A stretch of DNA of 15,712 bases from Acidobacteria bacterium RIFCSPHIGHO2_01_FULL_67_28 (GTDB lineage: Bacteria > Acidobacteriota > Terriglobia > Acidiferrales > 2-02-FULL-67-57), in contig MEKM01000066.1 in the NCBI GenBank assembly GCA_001766965.1, forward strand, positions 1 to 15,712, in the 5' to 3' direction. A model generated the notes under the pieces. The model saw only the letters and a program-made list of their open reading frames with translations. It was not told the origin of the DNA and did no database searches. Both the position numbers and the translations under genes were made by a program. The stretch's first letter is position 1. Each line of letters begins with the position of its first letter. Shown here in pieces: positions 1 to 7,819 of this stretch.

Positions 1-1
1 C

Positions 2-163
2 TACGTCCAGGTGTTTTCGACCGACCTCGCGCTTTACGACGACTTCAACCAGGTTTATCGGACCTACTTCAAGGAGAAGTACCCGGCGCGGGCGTTCATT
101 GGTTCCGGACCGCTCTTGCGCGGCGGGCGTTTCGAGGTCCAGGGGATCGCCGTGAAACGGTAG
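2..163 (+). CDS. RidA/YjgF-family enamine/imine deaminase, 3' end only
   Basis: The last 53 residues and stop of a RidA (YjgF/YER057c/UK114) family protein; the start lies before the window. Family members hydrolyse reactive enamine/imine intermediates made by PLP enzymes. The fragment aligns without gaps to the C-terminus of E. coli RidA as I recall it: a YRTYF helix, then PAR, whose Arg corresponds to the carboxylate-binding Arg105, then RFEVQGIAVKR, whose Glu corresponds to Glu120. With both residues present, deaminase activity is plausible. A later Glu of the E. coli IEIEA motif is Gln here. The gene converges on the transglutaminase-like gene that follows with only 9 bases between stop codons, and I see no terminator hairpin there. 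Confidence 0.85.
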   Translation, partial: YVQVFSTDLALYDDFNQVYRTYFKEKYPARAFIGSGPLLRGGRFEVQGIAVKR

Positions 164-172
164 GCAGGAACT

Positions 173-2191
173 TCAGGGGGCCTTGCGCTTGAGGACGACG
201 CTGGAGCGCTCGTCGGCGGCCACCTGGCGGTAGAACTTCTTCAGCTCCTCCAGCCGCTCGGTGGGGACGCGCACGTCCTTGACCATGTATTCCCGCTGGT
301 AGCGCAGGACGCCGCCGTTGACCTCGATGCGGCTCTTGTAGGCGACAAAGTCGGTGTCGAGCTCGACCGGCGGCGGCAGCTCATCCACCGTGTAGCCCGA
401 GGGTAACTCGATTTCAAAGACGTCACTCTGCAGGGTGGCGGCCTCAAACTCGACCGGATACTGCCGCTCCTTGCCCTTCTTCTGCCGCTCCAGGAGGTCG
501 TCGCCCTTCTGGCCGAGCACGCGCGGGCGCAGGAGCAAGAGGTCGCCAGCGGTCTTGGCGTAACTCTGGGCCACGAACTGGTAACGGACGATCAGGTTCT
601 TGTCGTACTCTTCCAGGTTCTCCACTTCCACAGTTTGCAGATTGAATCCGGGGAGGAATTCAGCGAGGAAGTTCTCGAGCACCTTGCGCCGCTCGGGGGC
701 GGGGGTGTCGATCAGGGAGGCGCGGCGCTGGGTAGCGGGCACGCCCCAGCGCACTTCCTGCACCTGGCCGGCGAGCGTGCCGGTGGACGACAGGCTCAAT
801 TTGGCGGTGCGCAGCAGGCGGTTGACCGCCGGCTTCAGCAGCGGCAGCTTCACCAGCTCGCCCCCGTCCTCGGTCACCAGCAGCCCATAGTTCGCCTGCA
901 AGTAGGACGGTAGCTGCCCCGGCGGCGTGATGGAGTCGGTCGGGTCGAAGAAGAGAACGCGCCCGAGCTGCGGGTGCTCGACCGCCGCGTACAGGTTTTC
1001 GGCCGGCAGGTCGGCGGGCAGGCGGATGGCCAGGATGGCGTGGTTGAAGTTCAGCATGGAGGGAAAGTCCGGCGTGACCTGCCCGCGGTCGGTGTGAATC
1101 AGGACGTAATGGGACTGGAGGCCGATCTCGGCCAGCATCGCGCCCAGCAGCGTGACTTTATCCTTGCAGTCGCCGTAGCGGTTGCTGAAGACTTCCGGGG
1201 CGGGGTGGGGCTGGTAGCCGCCAATGCCGATGGCGATGGCGACGTAGCGGACGTCGCGCTGGGCGAAGGCGGCCAGGGCGCGCATCTTGTCAAGGAGCGT
1301 CGCCTGCCCGGCGGTCAGCTCCGCCACTTTTTGTTTCATCTCCGGGGTGGCCTGGCGGCGGCCCGCCGTCAGCCGGGCGTACCACTGGCCGACGTCGCCC
1401 CAGGAGCCGTGACTCTTGGCCTGGAGCCCCGGCCGCGTGGGGAAGTAGCTGACCGCCAGCCAGCCCGCCACCGCCCGCCAGGGAGGCATGGCCGGCTCGT
1501 CCTCGACGGCGGGAATGTCTTCGACCTCCCACAGCCAGCGGTTTTCCCCGGCCGCCTGCGGCTCCTGCCGGGCGTGGTTCAGCCAGGTGGCGTCGAATTC
1601 CCATCCTTGGGGAAGCTCGAGGATGAAGCGGGCGCGGCGCACCGGGATTTCGTCTTGGAACATCCAGCGGTCCTGGAGGACGAACGGCCTGCGCTTCTGC
1701 TCGTACTCGTAGCCGACCACATTGCCGGGGTCGGCGGCCGGGATGAGCAGGACTTTGTAGCGCGTGTCTTCGTAGAGAGCCACGCCGAAGGGGCTGGTTT
1801 CGACGGCGTCCTTCTCCTTGACCTCGTACTCTTTGCCCGCCGCCGGCAGGCTCCAGCCCTTCAGGTATGTGAGCCGCGTCTCGCTGTCGTAGTAGACACT
1901 CACCGTGCCGAACTTCCGTCCCTCGGGGCGGAGGATCTTGTAGGCGCGGCGGTAGCGGGTCTTGATCTCGCCGGTATCGCTGACGGTGGTGACCTGCTCA
2001 TCGAGCAGCATGACCGCCTCGGTGTCGCTCGGGTAAACAGGCAGGGGCTGGCGGGCGGCGGCCTGGAGCCAGTCGGGCGAGCCGGCGCGCGCCGCCAGCG
2101 CCGGGGCGAGCAGCGCCGCCAGCAGCAGAGCGGCCCAGGCGCTACTTGGCGCCGCTTGCCTCGCCGACTGTGAGCACCGCCTGGCTTTCAT
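173..2191 (-). CDS. Exported DUF3857/transglutaminase-like protein with intact catalytic triad
   Basis: A 672-residue exported protein with a signal peptide (basic residues 2-11, hydrophobic core about 19-33 ending APALA). A DUF3857 beta-rich domain covers roughly 60-250 and a transglutaminase-like core about 290-430. The core keeps the papain-like triad: Cys342 in RYGDCKDK, His384 in NFNHAI and Asp416 in FFDPTD. It could be a protease, amidase or crosslinking enzyme of the periplasm or outer surface; the substrate is unknown. The C-terminal 240 residues are beta-rich and unassigned. The ATG is preceded by GAGGTG ten bases upstream. The start lies 50 bases inside the end of the preceding paralogue, so the two are probably translationally coupled. 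It is the last gene of the three-gene operon and the most divergent of the three. Confidence 0.88.
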   Translation of the reverse strand: MKARRCSQSARQAAPSSAWAALLLAALLAPALAARAGSPDWLQAAARQPLPVYPSDTEAVMLLDEQVTTVSDTGEIKTRYRRAYKILRPEGRKFGTVSVYYDSETRLTYLKGWSLPAAGKEYEVKEKDAVETSPFGVALYEDTRYKVLLIPAADPGNVVGYEYEQKRRPFVLQDRWMFQDEIPVRRARFILELPQGWEFDATWLNHARQEPQAAGENRWLWEVEDIPAVEDEPAMPPWRAVAGWLAVSYFPTRPGLQAKSHGSWGDVGQWYARLTAGRRQATPEMKQKVAELTAGQATLLDKMRALAAFAQRDVRYVAIAIGIGGYQPHPAPEVFSNRYGDCKDKVTLLGAMLAEIGLQSHYVLIHTDRGQVTPDFPSMLNFNHAILAIRLPADLPAENLYAAVEHPQLGRVLFFDPTDSITPPGQLPSYLQANYGLLVTEDGGELVKLPLLKPAVNRLLRTAKLSLSSTGTLAGQVQEVRWGVPATQRRASLIDTPAPERRKVLENFLAEFLPGFNLQTVEVENLEEYDKNLIVRYQFVAQSYAKTAGDLLLLRPRVLGQKGDDLLERQKKGKERQYPVEFEAATLQSDVFEIELPSGYTVDELPPPVELDTDFVAYKSRIEVNGGVLRYQREYMVKDVRVPTERLEELKKFYRQVAADERSSVVLKRKAP

Positions 2192-4136
2192 CGCCTTTTT
2201 TCACCTCGTCGTAGAACGATCGCAGCAGCGAGTAGTAGGCTTTCTCGAAGTAGAAACCGCTTATCACCAGCAGCCGCTCCACCTGCACCTGGCCGGGCTG
2301 GTTCTGGGCGGCGATGCGGTACCGTCCCAGGTCGGCAGGCTTGTCCCGCGTCGCCGGCAGGCTTTCGATCCGGTAGCCCTCGGGCAGCTCGATGGTGACG
2401 CGGTCCACCTCTTGATAGGGATGACGGAAGTAGATGGCGTGGACGCGCTGGGCGTGCTGGAAAGGATGCTGCTGCTGCGACTGGAAGATCCCCAGCGGCA
2501 GCAGCAGGCGCCGCCCGGTGGGGACGGCGAACCCGGGGGCGTGCAGGGTGAACTCCACAGTCAGCGGCTCCTCGGTACCCTCCCAGCCGGTGACGCGGGT
2601 GATGTCCACCTGGGCAGCGCTGGGGAACCAGCCTTTCACCTCGTCCTCGATCATCTTCTTTCGCCCGGCGTCATCCTCGTCGAGAGCGTCCAGCCGGCGA
2701 CGCAGGGCCTCCTGGCCGGCAAAAACCACCTGCACGCTGCCCTCGAGATTTCCTTCCGCGTCGAGCCGCAGCGCGGCTGTGCGCTCCTCGACGGCGCCGG
2801 CGCTCACCGGGTCGGGAGACTTGACATACAGGTCGCCCTCCGCGGCCACCCGGATTCCCTTCACCCCCGACTCTTCCCACGGCAGCAGGTTGTAGGGGCA
2901 GAAGCGCGTGGCGGGGTCAAGAAACAGGGTTTGATTGCCGAGCTTGACCGCCACCACGTTGGAATTGAGCTGGGCGGCGCTGAACAGCTCTGGGCTGAAG
3001 ACGTACTGGCTCCGCGCCGACAGGAACGCCAGGTTGGCCTCCAGGCCGGCAGCCCGCGCCAGACCCAGAAAGAGCAGGTTGATGTCAAAGCCGCTGCCGT
3101 AGCCGTTCTTGAGGACGTCCTGGACGTTCTTGTTGTCCTTGCGCTTCTCGCGCTTCTCCTCCTCCCCGCTCTTGGCGCGCTGGAAGCTCAAGTTTTCGAT
3201 CTGCTGGGCGCGGGCGTAGAGCTTGCGGAGCTTGGTCTCGGGGGTGTCGCCGGGCAGGACGACCTGGGCCACCTCGCGCTCGAGCTCCTTGCGCTTGTCG
3301 ACGAACTTATCCACCCCCTCGTTCATCTCGGTGACCACCCGGCGCCAGAAGAAGTCGGGACCCAGGGGAAGCCCGCTCGAATAGAAGAACTCAATCCGCA
3401 TCTTCAGCCAGTCTTCCGGCGGCATGTACTTCTCTTCGGTGAACGCGGGGACGTTTTCCAGTTCGAGCAGGTAGGTGTCGTCGGCTTGCGCTTCGAGTTT
3501 CTTGCCCGGCGGCATGTGGTACATGACCCAGCGAAGGCTGGTGAGGCCGCCGCTGTACGGACGGATGGAGAGCCGGGCGCGGCGGATGGCCAGCTCCCGC
3601 TGGATGGTCCACCGGGTGTCGTAGAGCCGCATGGAGTCGAACTGGAGACGGTATTGGTACTCGATGATGCCGCCCACCTGCACGTCGGGCAGGGTGAAGG
3701 TCTTGGCCATGTACCTCACGTCCCGGTACTTGGCCACCACCTTGTCGTACACGACGCCGGTGAATTCGACGGCCGTGCCATTGGGCTGGACGACCCGCGC
3801 CTTCAAGTCCTTCACCTGCCCCCGCCCCTTCCAGTAGTGCACCTGGATGTCGCCGTACTTCTTGCCTTCTTCGGTGAAGATCTTGATGCGGTAGTAGTGG
3901 GTCTCGAAAGACTTGACGTCGTCGGTGTGCATCTCCCGGTAGAGGATCATGGCGGAGGAGCCGGGGCTGGCGGGGTTGTCCTTGAGCGCCAATTCCTCCG
4001 GCGTGATCGGCAGCCAGTCGTCCTTGGCCGAGGACGCCACCGGCCACAAGACAAGCAAGAAAAGCAGCAGCGTGGTGCCCAGGGGGGCGGATCGCGCTTC
4101 CGGGCGCCGACCGAGAAGTGTGGCAGGGCTATTCAC
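2142..4136 (-). CDS. Exported DUF3857/transglutaminase-fold protein, triad lost
   Basis: A 664-residue exported paralogue of its two neighbours. The start is a GTG with GGAGGT eight bases upstream; the open frame runs on to 4565, but that extension lies over the end of the preceding gene and reads as low-complexity sequence. A signal peptide is visible (Arg-rich start, hydrophobic 21-33, ending ASSA). DUF3857 covers roughly 60-250 and the transglutaminase-fold core about 300-420. At the catalytic Cys position, YGDCKD of the active paralogue reads YGSGFD (Gly349). The catalytic His position in NFNHAI reads NSNVVA (Val394). Asp407 in LDPAT remains. It is therefore predicted to be inactive as a transglutaminase or protease and may act as a binding or scaffold protein. 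Its GTG overlaps the preceding stop by 8 bases. Confidence 0.87.
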   Translation of the reverse strand: MNSPATLLGRRPEARSAPLGTTLLLFLLVLWPVASSAKDDWLPITPEELALKDNPASPGSSAMILYREMHTDDVKSFETHYYRIKIFTEEGKKYGDIQVHYWKGRGQVKDLKARVVQPNGTAVEFTGVVYDKVVAKYRDVRYMAKTFTLPDVQVGGIIEYQYRLQFDSMRLYDTRWTIQRELAIRRARLSIRPYSGGLTSLRWVMYHMPPGKKLEAQADDTYLLELENVPAFTEEKYMPPEDWLKMRIEFFYSSGLPLGPDFFWRRVVTEMNEGVDKFVDKRKELEREVAQVVLPGDTPETKLRKLYARAQQIENLSFQRAKSGEEEKREKRKDNKNVQDVLKNGYGSGFDINLLFLGLARAAGLEANLAFLSARSQYVFSPELFSAAQLNSNVVAVKLGNQTLFLDPATRFCPYNLLPWEESGVKGIRVAAEGDLYVKSPDPVSAGAVEERTAALRLDAEGNLEGSVQVVFAGQEALRRRLDALDEDDAGRKKMIEDEVKGWFPSAAQVDITRVTGWEGTEEPLTVEFTLHAPGFAVPTGRRLLLPLGIFQSQQQHPFQHAQRVHAIYFRHPYQEVDRVTIELPEGYRIESLPATRDKPADLGRYRIAAQNQPGQVQVERLLVISGFYFEKAYYSLLRSFYDEVKKGDESQAVLTVGEASGAK

Positions 4137-6144
4137 GCTGACCCACCTCCACGGTTTGCAGCACCGCCTGCTCACCGTCCCCGGCCCGCACGGCGTTGAA
4201 AAAGCCGCGCAAGAGCGAATAGAACTCGCGGGAGTAAGCGAAGCCCTTGACCTGCAAGCGCCGCCGGACGCGGAGCGTGTCCCCGGCGTTTTCCAGCGTG
4301 AGCTCGTACCGCCCGAGGGAGGAGTCGCGGTTCTGGGGTTTCGGCAGGCTCTCCACCTGCGCCCCGGCGGGCAGGTGAATGACGATTTCGTCGGTATGCT
4401 CGAAGGGGAACTCGAGCTGGATGGGCTGGGCGCGCTGGGTCTGCTGGAAGCGCTCCTGCCACTGCGCCGGGAAAAGGGACGCCGGAACCAGCCAGCGCCG
4501 GCCGGTGCTGGAGGCGAATCCGGCCAGGCGGAGGCGGAACTCGGCGCGCAGGGGTTCCTCGGCATTCTCCCAGCCGCTCATTTGCTTGAGCTCGAGCTCG
4601 GCCGCGGGCGGCAGCCACCCCTTCACTTCGTCTTCAAGCTTCTGGCGACGGGCGACCTCGTCCTCTTCGCTGGCTTCCCCGCGCCGCTTGAGGGCCTGGC
4701 GGCCGTGGAAAGCCAGCCGCAGAGTTCCCGTCAACGCTCCATCGGCGTCCAGGCTCAACTCCGCCTGGCGCTCGACCCGCGCCTGGCCCGGCTCCGGCAC
4801 CGGCGTCTTGATGAAGACGCCGCCGTTTTCGTCCAGGCGCAGGCCCGCAACCCCGCTTTTCTCCCAGGCCAAGAGGCCGAAGGGACAGAGGGGCGTGCCC
4901 GGGTCGAAATACAGCTCCTTCCCTTCTACCGCCACCACCGCCACCTCACCGCTCAATTGTTCCCAGTCAAGCAAGTTCTTCTGGAAGATGAACTCATCCC
5001 GCTCCGAAACCCGCGCCACGGCGGCGGGAAAACCGGCGGCCCGCGCCAGGGCCACAAAAAGACGGTTGACCTCGCTGCGCGTGCCATAGCCGTTCACCAG
5101 CACGTCCTGCGCGCTCTTATTCTCCTTCAACTTTTCCCGCTTCGCTTCCTCCTCGGTTTTGCCGCGTGCGAAGGTGAGGTTGCGGACTTGCTGGGCGCGG
5201 GCGTAGAGCCGCTTGAGCCTGGCCTCGGCGGAGTCCGCTCCGCTCACCAGGCTGGAGGCTTCCCGCTCGACGCCTTTGCTCTTGCCGATGAACTTCTCGA
5301 CGATCTCATTCCACTCTTTCCCTTCCCGTTGCCAGAAGTCGTCCACCGACTGGATGTCGGCGTAGATGTAAAAGAACTCCACCCGCCACTTGAGCTGATC
5401 CGCAGGCGGCATGAAATCTTCCTCGGGAAAGCCGGGAATGTTGGCGAGCTCCAGCGAGACGTTGTTGTACTCATCCACTTGAGGGGCCTGGCCGCCCGGC
5501 AAATAGCTGGTCCAGAGCACGCGCGGCGCCTTCACATAGGTCCGTGCACTCGAGCGGGAGTGCGACAAATGATAGGAGCCGGCAAGGTAAGGACGAAAGT
5601 GAAAGCGCGCCCGGCGGGTGTAGAGCTGCTCCTGAATGGTCCACCGGGGCACGAGAAAGACGTAGTCGGGCCAGCGCAGGGTGAACTTGTATTCCAGAAT
5701 GCTGCCCACTTCCGCCTCGGGAAAGGAAAACGCCTTCACCAGATACTTCGTCCGACGCTTCTTGTAGAGCACCTTGTCGTAGACGGGACCGGCGAACTCG
5801 ACCACGGTCCCGTCCGGGCGGATGGTGCGGGCCTTGATGGAGTCCACATATTCCAACTCTTCCCGGTAAAGGATCTGCACATCCGCGTACCTCTCCCGGC
5901 CGACCTCGGTGAAAACCTTGATGCGGTAGTAGTAGGTGGAAAAGCGGTCGCTGTCGTCAAAGCTGGCCTCGCGGTAGAGGATCATGGCGGCGGAGCCGGG
6001 GCTGGCGGGGTTGTCCTTGAGCGCCAGCTCCTCGGGGGTGATGGGCAACCAGTCGTCCTTGCCAGCGGCGGGCAGGCTGGCCACGCCGACCAGCAGCAGC
6101 CCGGCGGCCAGAAGCCGCCAGCGGTAAGGGGAAAGAAAGCGCAT
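4129..6144 (-). CDS. Exported DUF3857/transglutaminase-fold protein, triad lost
   Basis: A 671-residue exported protein, first gene of the three-paralogue operon. The ATG at 6144 has GAGG eight bases upstream; a TTG two codons earlier is less likely. The signal peptide has hydrophobic residues 11-27 and ends PAAG. The mature start KDDWLPITPEELALKDNP is identical to that of the next gene, so these two are the closest pair. DUF3857 covers roughly 60-250 and the transglutaminase fold about 310-425. The Cys position reads YGTRSE (Arg356) and the His position is Val401, while Asp414 in YFDPGT remains, so no transglutaminase chemistry is expected. It is shown as one protein with its paralogues by shared phrases such as NGYG, LARAAG and LYARAQQ. 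Confidence 0.87.
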   Translation of the reverse strand: MRFLSPYRWRLLAAGLLLVGVASLPAAGKDDWLPITPEELALKDNPASPGSAAMILYREASFDDSDRFSTYYYRIKVFTEVGRERYADVQILYREELEYVDSIKARTIRPDGTVVEFAGPVYDKVLYKKRRTKYLVKAFSFPEAEVGSILEYKFTLRWPDYVFLVPRWTIQEQLYTRRARFHFRPYLAGSYHLSHSRSSARTYVKAPRVLWTSYLPGGQAPQVDEYNNVSLELANIPGFPEEDFMPPADQLKWRVEFFYIYADIQSVDDFWQREGKEWNEIVEKFIGKSKGVEREASSLVSGADSAEARLKRLYARAQQVRNLTFARGKTEEEAKREKLKENKSAQDVLVNGYGTRSEVNRLFVALARAAGFPAAVARVSERDEFIFQKNLLDWEQLSGEVAVVAVEGKELYFDPGTPLCPFGLLAWEKSGVAGLRLDENGGVFIKTPVPEPGQARVERQAELSLDADGALTGTLRLAFHGRQALKRRGEASEEDEVARRQKLEDEVKGWLPPAAELELKQMSGWENAEEPLRAEFRLRLAGFASSTGRRWLVPASLFPAQWQERFQQTQRAQPIQLEFPFEHTDEIVIHLPAGAQVESLPKPQNRDSSLGRYELTLENAGDTLRVRRRLQVKGFAYSREFYSLLRGFFNAVRAGDGEQAVLQTVEVGQRE

Positions 6145-6232
6145 GGCCAAAACCTCGGTCGTGTCAGCGGAGGATGTGCGCGAAGGCGGCGGCTGCGCCG
6201 AGAATGACGTCCCCCGCCGGCTATCTGCAAGG

Positions 6233-6262
6233 AAACTACTCCTGCTGCCCGCCGGGTGTCAA
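6233..6262 (-). promoter_or_regulatory. Candidate sigma70-type promoter for the DUF3857 operon
   Basis: On the minus strand, a perfect -35 TTGACA (6257-6262), an 18-base spacer and a weaker -10 TAGTTT (6233-6238, three of six consensus bases). It sits about 85-120 bases before the ATG at 6144 and directly after the stop of the amidohydrolase gene, which is where the three-gene operon would need its own promoter. Confidence 0.45.
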
Positions 6263-6270
6263 TCGGCGGG
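6248..6270. repeat. Inverted repeat enclosing the -35 element
   Basis: CCCGCCG (6248-6254) and CGGCGGG (6264-6270) form a 7-bp perfect inverted repeat with a 9-base loop that contains the TTGACA -35 box. It could be an operator for the DUF3857 operon, or an RNA hairpin ending the amidohydrolase transcript, although no U-tract follows. Confidence 0.4.
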
Positions 6271-6276
6271 AGCGGG

Positions 6277-7569
6277 CTAGCGGGGAAGGTCGTGGCGGAT
6301 GGCGGCGCCGCCCTTCATCACGAAGCGGACGCGCTCGAGCGCGGTGACGTCTGTGAGCGGGTTGCCTTCGACGGCGATGAGGTCGGCGAACTTCCCCGGC
6401 TCGAGGGCGCCGACGCGGTCGGACCAGCCGAGTAGCTCGGCGGCGTTGATGGTCGCCGCCTGAATCGCCTCGAGCGGCGTCATCCCGTACTTGACCATGT
6501 AGGCGAACTGCCGGGCGTTGTCCCCGTGCGGGTAGACGCCGCCGTCGGAGCCAAACGCCATGCGCGCCCCGCCCTGCCAGGCGCGGCGGAAGTTGTCGCG
6601 CTGGAGCTGGCCGATCTGCCGCTCCTTCTCGAGCGACTCCGGGAGCATCCCCATCTCCGCGCCTTTCGAAAGAATGAAGTCGTCGTTGTAGATGTCCATC
6701 ACCAGGAAGGTCCCGCGCGCGCGGGCCAGGCGGATGCCTTCGTCGTCAATGAGGCTGGCGTGCTCGACCGAGTCCACCCCGGCGAGAATCGCGGTCTTGA
6801 TGCCTTCGGCGCCGTGGGCGTGCGCGGCCACGCGGCGCCCGAGCTTGTGGGCTTCCTCGACGATGGCCTGCATCTCTTCCAGAGTGTATTGCTGCACCCC
6901 GACGTCGTCGCCCTTGGAGAGCACGCCGCCGGTGGCGCAGAACTTGACGAGGTCGGCGCCGTACTTGACGACCTCGCGCACCTTGGCGCGCGCCGCCCAG
7001 GGGCCGTCGGCCACGCCCTGGGCGCGGTGGTTGTACTCGGCCGGCAGCAGGTTCTCGTCGCAATGGCCGCCGGTGATGCCGAGGGCGGGGCCGGAGACGA
7101 GCAGCCGCGGCCCCAGGATTTCGCCCTCGTTGATGGCGTCGCGCAGGGCGACGTCCGCGTAGCCGTCGGCGCCCACGTCGCGCACGCTGGTGAAGCCCGT
7201 GAGCAGCGTGCGTCGGGCGTTGGTGGCGCCGTAGAGCGCGGCGCGGGGGACGGAGACGCCGAGCGACCGGTAGCCGTGGAAGCGATGGTCGCCGGTGAGG
7301 TGGTCGTGGGCGTCAATGAGGCCGGGCAGGACGGTGGCCTGCGTCAGGTCAATGACGGTGGCGCCGTGTGGGATGCCCGCGGAGGCCACCGGCACGATCT
7401 GCTCGATGCGCTCTCCGCGGATGACGATCACCTGGTTCTCCAGCAGCCGCCCACTACGCACATCCAGCAGGCGCCCCGCCAGGATGTAGGTGGCTTCCGG
7501 CTCCTGGGCCTGTACCGCGCCCGCGGCGAGCAAGAGCAACAACGCAGAAAGAGCGAGTAGGCGACGCAT
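6277..7569 (-). CDS. Secreted amidohydrolase, imidazolonepropionase/prolidase-like
   Basis: A 430-residue metal-dependent hydrolase of the amidohydrolase superfamily with a clear signal peptide (hydrophobic 4-17, ending VQAQ). Metal and catalytic residues in order: HxH as His88/His90 in DAHDH, Lys209 in LVKF (the usual carboxylated Lys), His250/His252 in AAHAHG, His270 in VEHAS and Asp342 in FGSDGG. The pattern fits the secreted Xaa-Pro dipeptidase/imidazolonepropionase-related group, whose members cleave dipeptides or N-acyl amino acids; the exact substrate cannot be read from the sequence. The start has GGAGG four bases before the ATG. It points away from the activase gene and is followed by 132 bases before the DUF3857 operon. 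Confidence 0.88.
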   Translation of the reverse strand: MRRLLALSALLLLLAAGAVQAQEPEATYILAGRLLDVRSGRLLENQVIVIRGERIEQIVPVASAGIPHGATVIDLTQATVLPGLIDAHDHLTGDHRFHGYRSLGVSVPRAALYGATNARRTLLTGFTSVRDVGADGYADVALRDAINEGEILGPRLLVSGPALGITGGHCDENLLPAEYNHRAQGVADGPWAARAKVREVVKYGADLVKFCATGGVLSKGDDVGVQQYTLEEMQAIVEEAHKLGRRVAAHAHGAEGIKTAILAGVDSVEHASLIDDEGIRLARARGTFLVMDIYNDDFILSKGAEMGMLPESLEKERQIGQLQRDNFRRAWQGGARMAFGSDGGVYPHGDNARQFAYMVKYGMTPLEAIQAATINAAELLGWSDRVGALEPGKFADLIAVEGNPLTDVTALERVRFVMKGGAAIRHDLPR

Positions 7570-7607
7570 GTTCCCTCCCGGATAGATGGACGAAGTGCGA
7601 AACCCGC

Positions 7608-7636
7608 ATTGTATCAGCCGTCACAGCGCGACTCCA
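7608..7636 (-). promoter_or_regulatory. Candidate promoter of the amidohydrolase gene (extended -10)
   Basis: On the minus strand TGATACAAT gives an extended -10 (TGn plus TACAAT, 7608-7616). Seventeen bases upstream is a poor -35, TGGAGT (7631-7636). Transcription would start near 7600, giving a leader of about 30 bases before the ATG at 7569. Confidence 0.4.
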
Positions 7637-7819
7637 GGGGTTGTGAGAGACTCGCCCCGGTTGGCGGTCGAAATGCCCTTCCTTAACCAAACAAGAGCGG
7701 GAGGCCGTGCCGGCCGGGGGTGGAACTCCTGAAGAGACAACTGCTTGGAGGAGGGCGGGCAGTCGCCCACAAAGCGCGCGTGCGAGAAACTCCGCAGGCG
7801 AACACGGCCGTTGCGGCGA

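Noticed and set aside
4137..4565. N-terminal extension of the middle DUF3857 protein to 4565
   Set aside because: The extension is Ser/Pro/Arg-rich, overlaps the coding end of the preceding paralogue in another frame, and would place the signal peptide deep inside the protein. GTG at 4136 has an ideal Shine-Dalgarno sequence.
3949..6207. Long plus-strand open frame opposite the first DUF3857 gene
   Set aside because: Antisense shadow in GC-rich DNA: no recognisable domain, while the minus strand encodes a conserved exported protein. The same holds for plus-strand frames at 974-2173 and 2412-4199.
7745..7819. TTG start for the activase at 7745
   Set aside because: It would add 25 residues rich in Arg and Lys ahead of a family that normally starts just before the first phosphate motif; ATG 7820 or GTG 7838 fits better.
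7570..7819. A small gene or RNA in the gap between amidohydrolase and activase
   Set aside because: Apart from the candidate amidohydrolase promoter I see no convincing reading frame with a ribosome binding site, no strong plus-strand promoter and no stable RNA fold.
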